The notes under the pieces: model-generated
Told to the model about the DNA's origin: nothing
The model's database searches: none
The model's input: the letters and a program-made list of their open reading frames with translations, nothing else
Assembly: GCA_964369385.1 (NCBI GenBank)
Contig: CAYJEY010000033.1
Location: 1-11,885 of the forward strand
Reading direction: 5' to 3'
From: CALVGQ01 sp964369385
Lineage (GTDB): Bacteria; Bacillota_I; Bacilli_A; Erysipelotrichales; Erysipelotrichaceae
Length of the DNA stretch: 11,885 nt
Program-made: the position numbers and the translations under genes
Shown: positions 6,664-11,885 of the stretch, piece after piece
Numbering within the stretch: the first letter of the stretch is position 1
Layout: every line of letters starts with the position of its first letter

Positions 6664-7070
6664 TCATTGTACATTTGGCTCCCTATCTCAACAACAGTTG
6701 CAACTAGTAGTGGACTATTTGTATCAGTCCCAAACAATACAACATCACCTGTTATTGCATCCCGATTAGATAACTTACATATCTCAAGTTCGCATCCATC
6801 AAGCTCTGTATGTATATTAACTATCTGCATATTATTGCCATTTAACCAAATTGGATAAGTTTGGGAGAACTTCAAATCAGCTTCATCCAATGATATTCCT
6901 GTTAGTGAATGCACCTTTTCACCAACATCACTTGAATCACTCGATCCCGAATCACTGACAACCCTATCACTTGTTATTTGGTCAACTATTTCATTCGACT
7001 CTTCTTTAGATTCACACGCACTTATAACTAATAACAACAATACAACTAGCATCAATAAATTTCTTCTCAC
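6609..7070 (-). CDS. Putative lipoprotein with rearranged C-terminus
   Basis: This 153-residue exported protein has a textbook lipoprotein signal: MRRNLLMLVVLLLLVISAC, with lipobox VISAC and lipidated Cys19. A Ser/Asp/Glu-rich linker (about 20-55) leads to a small mainly beta domain (YPIWLNGNNMQIVNIHTELD, GDVVLFGTD) of unknown function. The start is GTG, placed 10 bases after AAAAGGAG; the ATG at 7080 abuts the Shine-Dalgarno and is out of frame. The last dozen residues (VIWTLMSHSHLD) are read from DNA that in another frame encodes the HD protein, so the natural C-terminus has probably been lost in a deletion. A consensus-like promoter lies at 7159-7187. Confidence 0.68.
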   Translation of the reverse strand: MRRNLLMLVVLLLLVISACESKEESNEIVDQITSDRVVSDSGSSDSSDVGEKVHSLTGISLDEADLKFSQTYPIWLNGNNMQIVNIHTELDGCELEICKLSNRDAITGDVVLFGTDTNSPLLVATVVEIGSQMYNEINQENVIWTLMSHSHLD

Positions 7071-7158
7071 ACTTATCCATCTCCTTTTATCAAAATTAAT
7101 TTATATTTATCATGTCTACTGCACTTTCCAATTTACTAGCTCCAGTCTCTACACCTGT

Positions 7159-7187
7159 ATTTTACCTTTCATCTCTATTTATTTCAA
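7159..7187 (-). promoter_or_regulatory. Sigma-A-type promoter of the lipoprotein unit
   Basis: On the minus strand TTGAAA (7187-7182) and TAAAAT (7164-7159) are separated by exactly 17 bp, each one mismatch from consensus. It lies about 90 bp upstream of the GTG start at 7070 and points away from the response-regulator gene. The ACATGTAAA repeats begin about 18 bp upstream of its -35 box. Confidence 0.6.
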
Positions 7188-7204
7188 TCCACTTTTCGTA
7201 ATCA

Positions 7205-7233
7205 ACATGTAAAAGGCGTAAACGACATGTAAA
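7205..7233. promoter_or_regulatory. Direct repeat in the divergent region, candidate LytTR-regulator operator
   Basis: The 9-mer ACATGTAAA occurs at 7205-7213 and 7225-7233, exactly 20 bp apart (about two helical turns), with the related GTAAACG at 7218-7224 between. LytTR-domain regulators (AgrA, PlnC, ComE types) bind paired direct repeats of about 9 bp spaced by about two turns just upstream of -35 boxes. These repeats sit between two divergent predicted promoters and about 100 bp from a LytTR regulator gene. A further ACATGTA lies at 7310-7316. Binding is inferred. Confidence 0.5.
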
Positions 7234-7240
7234 TTAACTT

Positions 7241-7268
7241 TTGTCTTGTGATTTAATTAGGTTAATAT
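7241..7268 (+). promoter_or_regulatory. Possible promoter of the two-component system
   Basis: TTGTCT (7241-7246) and TAATAT (7263-7268) are spaced by 16 bp and lie 7 bp downstream of the ACATGTAAA direct repeats, the position expected for LytTR activation. A second -10-like TATACT at 7301-7306, nearer the gene, lacks a good -35 at 17 bp (TTGTTT is 20 bp away). Either could start the mRNA. Confidence 0.4.
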
Positions 7269-7333
7269 ATGTTATTGTTTATATACGATAACTTTTGTAC
7301 TATACTTTTACATGTAGAAAGAGGTAAAATACC

Positions 7334-8041
7334 ATGATGAAGCTTGCCATATGTGATGACAATGTACAGTTTGCAGAAATGCTTGCTAAAAAAATTGAAA
7401 ACATTACTCAATCAATAGATGAGGTTACTATTGACCTTTTTTCTAATGGTAATGAACTACTTAATTCAAACATTGATTTCACAATACTATTTCTAGATAT
7501 TGAACTTGAAAATGAATCTGGGCTCGAAATCGCTGCAAACTTACGTAGAAAAAAATCTAATTGTATTATTATTTTTGTTTCAAGTTATATTCAGTACGCA
7601 CCTTTAGGGTATAATGTTAAAGCATTTGCATATTTATTAAAAAGTACAATTGATGATTCTCTTGAATTCACTTTAGTAGACGCATTTAAAACTATAGATT
7701 TTGAAAACAGAACAATTTCTTTCGCCGATGGGCACGCAATTAAAGAGATATATTTAAAAGATATATTATTCATTGAAAGTGAAAACAAATACATTCGCAT
7801 TTATACTGTTGATAAAAGTATTTTCAGAACTAGAATGTCGTCAAAAGATACTTATGAATCGCTTAAATATTTTGGGTTCGAAAAAATACAAAAAAGTTAT
7901 ATTATAAACTTCAGACACGTATCTTTGTTAAAGAATTATGTTGCATACATCAATGATACACCCTATCAATTAAAAATTAGCCCTAAGCTATGGAAAGGCG
8001 TTTTATCTAATTACATTAACTATCGAGGTAATATTGTATGA
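7334..8041 (+). CDS. LytTR-family response regulator (AgrA/ComE-like)
   Basis: This 235-residue cytoplasmic transcription regulator pairs with the kinase encoded next. The receiver domain (about 1-118) has the acidic pair Asp8-Asp9, phosphoacceptor Asp55 in LFLDIEL, Ser83/84 in FVSSY and Lys103 in AYLLKS, where the usual following Pro is replaced by Ser. The C-terminal half (about 130-232) is a LytTR DNA-binding domain (YLKDILFIESENKYIRIYT, EKIQKSYIINFRHV). The first of two tandem ATGs has GAGG 9 bases upstream. The gene overlaps the kinase gene by ATGA. Regulators of this kind control bacteriocin, competence or quorum genes in response to peptides. The direct repeats at 7205-7233 suggest autoregulation and control of the divergent lipoprotein unit (inference). 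Confidence 0.93.
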   Translation: MMKLAICDDNVQFAEMLAKKIENITQSIDEVTIDLFSNGNELLNSNIDFTILFLDIELENESGLEIAANLRRKKSNCIIIFVSSYIQYAPLGYNVKAFAYLLKSTIDDSLEFTLVDAFKTIDFENRTISFADGHAIKEIYLKDILFIESENKYIRIYTVDKSIFRTRMSSKDTYESLKYFGFEKIQKSYIINFRHVSLLKNYVAYINDTPYQLKISPKLWKGVLSNYINYRGNIV

Positions 8042-9312
8042 TAGAAGTTTATGTTTATTTTATTTCAATATTTTTAGTAATATTAGAATTCTTATCTTTA
8101 CATGAACTTTGTAAACATTCAATGTCAAAATGTAAATCCTTTCATTTATTTATTATATTAGGTTGTGGTATATTTATTCTCAGAAGTTTTATACCCTTAG
8201 AGTCTTTTGTTATTTTAAATGCATTCACTTTAATTCTTAATTTTATCTTAATTCATCTTTTTTTTAATGGGAGTTTTATTAGAAAAGCCGCCATTACTAT
8301 TACATTTCAAGTGTTGTTATATAGTATTGATTTTATAGTAACTCAATTGTCTGTACTCATTACCCAATTAAGTATCAATCAGTTGGTTGATATGCCATTC
8401 ACGTTTATATCAAATGCCTTGTTTTCAAAATTTTTTCTTTTTATCGTGTGCTATGCACTTTCAAGAAGAGTAATTCCCCATGAGAAATCTTCTCCTCTTA
8501 ACCTTCTGCAATTATTACAGTTAGGTCTTTATTTGTTTTTGACCATTTCTAGTCTCTACATAGTTAATGATATTCTATTTACCTATGAAAATAATTTGGT
8601 ATTATTAACATTTATTCTAATAATGATTTTATCTGCTTTAGGTCATTTTTACACAATAGATAAATTAATCGAATATAATAAGACAATTACCGACACAAAA
8701 TTACTTGATCAAAAATTACAACTAAATAATGAAAAGTTTGTCACACTATCTAATGCATATAAGCAACAACGTAAGCAAACACATGAGTTCAACAATCATT
8801 TAACTGCACTAAAAGCACTACTAACCCACAAACAATATGAAAAAACGATAACATACATTAACAATGTATCCCAACAAAACGCTGAGATTATCATAAACAC
8901 AAATAATATATTAATCGATGTCTTATTGAGCGAAAAATATCATTTTGCAAAATCCAATTCAATTATCCTTGAGTATCTTATTGATGATCTATCATATATG
9001 CCAATTCCTGATGATGAACTTGTTGTGATTTTTTCTAATATTCTTAATAATGCTCTTGAAGCTACTTTACAAGTTTCATCTAATCGCAGAATAAAACTTA
9101 AAGTTCAATCAATCAATAATGGATACATGATAAATATTCAAAATTGTTATACTATATCAGATACATCTCATATTAAAGCCTCTTCATCCGAAACCCCTCA
9201 TCATGGCTATGGTCTAGCGAATATTCGCGAAATTCTTGATAAATACGGTTTTGAACATTCAATATTATTGACTGATAACATTTTTTCTTTAACAATTCTG
9301 CTATACAGGTAA
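8038..9312 (+). CDS. Sensor histidine kinase, AgrC/ComD-like GHKL (HPK10) type
   Basis: This 424-residue membrane kinase would sense an outside signal, usually a peptide, and phosphorylate the LytTR regulator. The first 220 or so residues hold about six hydrophobic membrane segments with no sizeable outside domain, as in AgrC and ComD. A short coiled linker (TKLLDQKLQLNNEKFVTLS) leads to the phosphoacceptor motif KQTHEFNNHL with His249. The GHKL ATPase domain follows, with N-box NILNNALEA at 334-342 and G-box HGYGLANIREIL from 389; no clear D-box was found. The start overlaps the regulator stop (ATGA), so translation is coupled. No agrB/agrD-type signal genes are visible in the window, so the ligand gene is unknown. 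Confidence 0.92.
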   Translation: MIEVYVYFISIFLVILEFLSLHELCKHSMSKCKSFHLFIILGCGIFILRSFIPLESFVILNAFTLILNFILIHLFFNGSFIRKAAITITFQVLLYSIDFIVTQLSVLITQLSINQLVDMPFTFISNALFSKFFLFIVCYALSRRVIPHEKSSPLNLLQLLQLGLYLFLTISSLYIVNDILFTYENNLVLLTFILIMILSALGHFYTIDKLIEYNKTITDTKLLDQKLQLNNEKFVTLSNAYKQQRKQTHEFNNHLTALKALLTHKQYEKTITYINNVSQQNAEIIINTNNILIDVLLSEKYHFAKSNSIILEYLIDDLSYMPIPDDELVVIFSNILNNALEATLQVSSNRRIKLKVQSINNGYMINIQNCYTISDTSHIKASSSETPHHGYGLANIREILDKYGFEHSILLTDNIFSLTILLYR

Positions 9313-9320
9313 CGTATTTG

Positions 9321-10590
9321 CTATATTGTCCAAATCAATATTAATTCAGTAGAACAAAAGAACTTATATTTCATGATTTTAAACTCAATTCCCCATTTCA
9401 TAAAAATAAGCAACATTGTCCTCATTGGATTTGTCCCTGTTTTCATGACCACAAAGTTTCCTCGTTTCATTGATTTCAACTCATCTGCACTCATCAAGGG
9501 TCGCTCTATCATTTGTAGGCTATGTGAATTCTGATTTTGTCCTTTACTTACTGAGCCACTCATCACGGTTCTTGTTCCTAAATTCTTCGCAAGAACATCT
9601 GCTGTTTTTGAATTGGGTGCAAATCCTCCAAAATTGAGTTTTGACAATTGTCCACAATAATCTCCGCTCCCTCATTCCCGTAGTTCTTCTCCAACTGTGC
9701 AAGTGATTGAATGATGGCTACAATCATCAGCTTTCTTGATCTTGAAGCACTAAACATCATCTCTATTGATTCAATCTTGGGTATTGTTCCTATCTCATCA
9801 AGGAGGAACATCACCCTTTTTTTGAGTGTTCCTCCTTGTTCATCCGCAACCATGAGAATTTCACGATATAGCTGTTGAATCATGAGGGAGACAATAAAAT
9901 ACTTTGTAGGATCTTCCTCTGGCATCACCACAAAAATAGCACTCTTTTCCTTACAAAACTTCTCTGTATCAATATTACTATCAAAGCAAAGAGTTTGTTC
10001 TAACTCGGAATCGATGAAGGCATTTAGCTTAGATAGGATGGTAGATAAAACAGAATAGAGTGCTTGATCACTTGAGTTCAATTCAGAACCCGCAAACCAC
10101 TTTGCCTTACTCGTTATTGGTAATTGATTAATCAATGATTTGATTTTTAATACTTTACTATTAGGCGTAGTTTCACCAAGTTCTTGTACAAGTTTACATA
10201 CTGATACAATATGTCTCTCCTCCTTGCCACCATACTCTGCTAGTATCAAGAGCACTGCAGTCAATAGACATTCTGCTGCATCATAGAAGAATTGATTTGC
10301 TCCAAAGTTAGTTTCACTGTTCCCCGCGTAAATGATTGTTTTTGATATGATTTTTGCATACTTTTCTGCCTTTGCCTTCGCAGCTAAATTACTTGCATCG
10401 CTTAAATAAATGTCCATGTACTTGTTGACTAAATGCAACATATTAAAATGATCACTTTGTAGTGGATTCCTCAAATCAATCACTGAGATTTCATAGTCAT
10501 AATACCTTTTCGCAATCGAAGCATAATTTCTAAACAAATCTCCATTTGTGTCTGTACAAAAGAAAGACATACCAGTAGCACAGATAAACT
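9321..10590 (-). pseudogene. VirD4/TraG-type T4SS coupling protein, frameshifted and interrupted
   Basis: This is the ATPase that hands DNA to a conjugative type IV secretion channel. Two overlapping minus-strand frames make one protein. The larger (about 10590-9630) runs from FICATGMSFFCTDTNGDLFR through the Walker B region RVMFLLDEIGTIPKIES and SASRSRKLMIVAIIQSL to IIVDNCQNSI. The smaller continues FGGFAPNSKTADVLAKNLGT, SGSVSKGQNQNSHSLQMIERP and MKRGNFVVMKTGTNPMRTM. The join lies in a T-run (plus-strand A-run 9630-9633): one extra T would restore SIFGGFAP, the family's usual sequence. The N-terminal part with membrane segments and Walker A is absent, because the 5' side abuts a group II intron end at 10591. 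The tail after KWGIEF may be read from unrelated DNA. Non-functional as it stands. Confidence 0.85.
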
Positions 10591-10741
10591 GTTGCGATAG
10601 GTAATCCTTTGAAGTAATCTCCAGATTTTCCCCCGCCTAACACCATGCGTGAGAGTTTCCCCTCACACGGCGTCCCATCAATATTTACTTATTTGAATTA
10701 ATTTCATAATTTCCAACTAATTTTCTAAGTTTGTTTAATTT
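10591..10741 (-). ncRNA. 3' end of a group II intron (domains V and VI)
   Basis: Minus-strand bases 10673-10640 fold into a perfect 34-nt domain V: an 8-bp lower helix, a 2-nt bulge (CG), a 6-bp upper helix and a GAAA tetraloop. The catalytic triad position reads CGC. Domain VI follows: GCGGGGG pairs with CCUAUCGC, leaving a bulged A at 10598 that lies 7 nt before the intron end ...GCAAC at 10591, the expected branch-point distance and AY terminus. Just 5' of domain V, an open frame ending YEINSNK and TAA could be the end of the intron-encoded reverse transcriptase. Upstream sequence is cut off at 10742 by an IS element. Splicing would join coupling-protein exons if the 5' part were present; it is not seen in this window. 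Confidence 0.85.
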
Positions 10742-10772
10742 CATGATTGACCACTAGACAGATATCAAGAAA
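10742..10772. repeat. IS terminal inverted repeat, left
   Basis: It begins CATGATTGACCAC and ends ATATCAAGAAA, and matches 29 of 31 bases of the reverse complement of 11800-11830. The transposase stop codon (10767-10765) lies inside it. Confidence 0.88.
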
Positions 10773-11724
10773 AAAAAGGTAAAGCAAGATCTAAAGTATA
10801 AGTAATCTGTTTTCTAGTAATAGGAGATGAAAGGGTAATATATTTCATAACCTTATCTATAAAAGCTTTGCCGGTATTACGATGATTAAATCTAAATTGT
10901 TGCTCATTTAAGAAAAGTGGTAAATCACGTTTACTGACTCCATGATATATGCCATTAATATGATTTTGAAAATTACCAATAATAATGTTAATCCAATGTA
11001 GTCGTTTAGATGAGGTATAATCGGTTATTTTCTCTGAAACTAAGGTAATACGCTCAGATAATGGTGCGAAAGTGGTTTTTCCATCTGTATTTAAGATGCG
11101 ATCTTTACCTAAGCGAATACTCTTATTAAATATTCTTTCTATATTATCTGAACTATCTACATTCATTACATGAAGTTTCATATAATTAGGATAATTATGT
11201 TCTTTGTTAGTTCCTAAAATAAAAAGACAAGGCTGTTTATCAGTTCCACAGCCTTGAGAATGAGATGCTTTACTCTTTGCTCCAATATAGGCTGTATCAG
11301 CCTCATAAAACAAGGAATCAAGTATTTTTTCTGCATTTGATTTAGCCATAAGAATTCTACATTTTCTAGCTAAAAGAAGAGCAGTTTTATAGTTAACATT
11401 TAAATTGTTAGCTAATTCAATAGCAGATATTCCTTTATTTGAAGTGAAGAATAAATAAAGCCCTAGTATTAGTTTATACTGCTCAAGTTTACAGTCTTGA
11501 AAAATAGTACCTGCAAACAAGTAATGATGCCGAGCACAATGTGTACATTGTACGGCACACCTTGATGTATTCACTGGCGTATATTTAGTGTATCCACATT
11601 TATCACAGATAAAACCTATTGGAAACTTGATTTTGAAAAAGAAGTTAAAACACTCTTTGGGATTATTAGCGTATTTTGTTGTGATTTCAATTAAGGAAGT
11701 TTTCTTTACTTTTCTTGTTGATAT
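10765..11724 (-). CDS. IS1595-family transposase, start codon apparently lost
   Basis: This DDE-type transposase would move the surrounding IS. The homologous frame runs from about 11724 and encodes 319 residues. An N-terminal zinc ribbon (PIGFICDKCGYTKY ... CTHCARHHYLFAGTIF) spans about 36-73, a helix-turn-helix-like stretch (SAIELANNLNVNYKTALLLAR) follows, and the catalytic core shows EADTAYIG (Asp near 143), LNTDGKT (Asp near 214) and LHWINIIIGN..., with Asn likely in the third position as in some subgroups. It ends with the typical NGIYHGVSK and FRFNHR. A good AGAGG lies 7 bases before codon 1, which reads ATA rather than ATG. The only standard start, GTG at 11574, would remove half the zinc ribbon. 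It is therefore either silenced by an ATG-to-ATA change or uses a rare start. Confidence 0.82.
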   Translation of the reverse strand: MSTRKVKKTSLIEITTKYANNPKECFNFFFKIKFPIGFICDKCGYTKYTPVNTSRCAVQCTHCARHHYLFAGTIFQDCKLEQYKLILGLYLFFTSNKGISAIELANNLNVNYKTALLLARKCRILMAKSNAEKILDSLFYEADTAYIGAKSKASHSQGCGTDKQPCLFILGTNKEHNYPNYMKLHVMNVDSSDNIERIFNKSIRLGKDRILNTDGKTTFAPLSERITLVSEKITDYTSSKRLHWINIIIGNFQNHINGIYHGVSKRDLPLFLNEQQFRFNHRNTGKAFIDKVMKYITLSSPITRKQITYTLDLALPFFS

Positions 11725-11799
11725 CGTATCACCTCTTAAGCACAGTATAAACTATGTTCAAATTATTCGCTGTCCCATAAATGGTGTAGTGAATAACAA

Positions 11800-11830
11800 T
11801 TTCTTGATATTTGTCTGGTGGTCAATCATG
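11800..11830. repeat. IS terminal inverted repeat, right
   Basis: It begins TTTCTTGATAT and ends GGTCAATCATG, and is the partner of 10742-10772 with two mismatches. It lies about 75 bp upstream of the transposase reading frame. Confidence 0.88.
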
Positions 11831-11885
11831 TTGTTTTACAACTTGTAATTTTTGATACAAATACAATTGCATTAAATTCTCTGAA
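11831..11885. other. Right flank of the IS, unassigned
   Basis: These 55 bases lie outside the IS. On the minus strand two frames are open, but neither can be matched to a reverse transcriptase or coupling protein, and neither joins in frame to the sequence left of the IS. They may be intron interior or unrelated DNA. Confidence 0.3.

Larger units (their letters stand above)
10742..11830 (-). mobile_element. IS1595-family insertion sequence, 1089 bp
   Basis: The element is bounded by 31-bp terminal inverted repeats with two mismatches (10742-10772 and 11800-11830) and carries one transposase frame on the minus strand. Size, a long inverted repeat and a zinc-ribbon transposase of the ISXO2/IS1595 type agree. 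Its left end lies about 70 bp from group II intron domain V, on the side where the intron body should continue, so it probably inserted into or deleted part of the intron. No exact 8-bp target duplication flanks the ends. TTGTTTAA (10731-10738) and TTGTTTTA (11831-11838) are similar but offset by 3 bp on the left. Confidence 0.85.

Noticed and set aside
10621..10640. Walker A-like reading GGGKSG in frame upstream of the coupling protein
   Set aside because: These bases belong to group II intron domain VI and are not in frame with the coupling protein; the resemblance is coincidental.
10731..11838. Target-site duplication of the IS (TTGTTTAA / TTGTTTTA)
   Set aside because: One mismatch, and the left copy is 3 bp away from the repeat end, so I did not annotate it as a true duplication.
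11588..11848. Plus-strand open frame of 86 codons at the right end
   Set aside because: It lies antisense to the 5' part of the transposase (zinc-ribbon region) and crosses the IS inverted repeat.
1..11885. CRISPR array, tRNA or rRNA
   Set aside because: I saw no regularly spaced repeats of 25-40 bp and no cloverleaf or rRNA-like conserved stretch in the window.

Overview
The window is AT-rich DNA (roughly 30% G+C by eye) with AGGAGG-type ribosome binding sites, lipobox lipoproteins, a LytTR/GHKL two-component pair and a clostridial-type T4SS coupling protein. This fits a low-GC Bacillota (Firmicutes) genome. I cannot place the genus from sequence alone; Erysipelotrichia, Clostridia or Lactobacillales are all possible. 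The density of decayed genes and insertions marks it as an accessory region.

Layout. (1) 53-685, minus: the ATPase of a BcrA/NatA-type ABC exporter, ending early next to the window edge. (2) About 700-1600: no intact gene. It holds degenerate coding traces, a possible 33-codon ORF, a terminator, and a promoter flanked by an 11-bp inverted repeat. (3) 1615-5847, minus: an exporter-type gene set. In transcription order it is a membrane-anchored or secreted protein (5032-5847), a 27-codon coupled ORF (4935-5018), a secreted peptide precursor with two cysteines (4486-4845), two MacB/FtsX-like permeases that overlap by 8 bp (3352-4251 and 2262-3359), and a MacB/LolD-type ATPase (1615-2262). The layout resembles lactococcin-972-type bacteriocin export/immunity loci, but the peptide does not look like lactococcin 972. 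(4) 5863-7070, minus: a decayed stretch with a lipoprotein whose end runs into a 5'-truncated HD-hydrolase gene, followed by a relic of an MFS transporter. (5) 7071-7333: a divergent control region with direct repeats between two predicted promoters. (6) 7334-9312, plus: an AgrA-like LytTR response regulator and an AgrC/ComD-like GHKL histidine kinase overlapping by 4 bp. (7) 9321-11885, minus: a VirD4/TraG-type coupling-protein gene broken by a frameshift. Its 5' side is interrupted by the 3' end of a group II intron (domains V and VI), and an IS1595-family element with 31-bp terminal inverted repeats sits immediately upstream, where the rest of the intron should be.

How it may work together (inference): the peptide-sensing type two-component system could control the divergent lipoprotein unit and perhaps the peptide/ABC unit. 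The coupling-protein relic suggests the cargo arrived on an integrative conjugative element whose transfer genes are now decaying. The most notable points are the peptide-exporter locus with its tiny coupled ORF, the repeats in the regulator's divergent promoter, and the nested conjugation gene / group II intron / IS structure.
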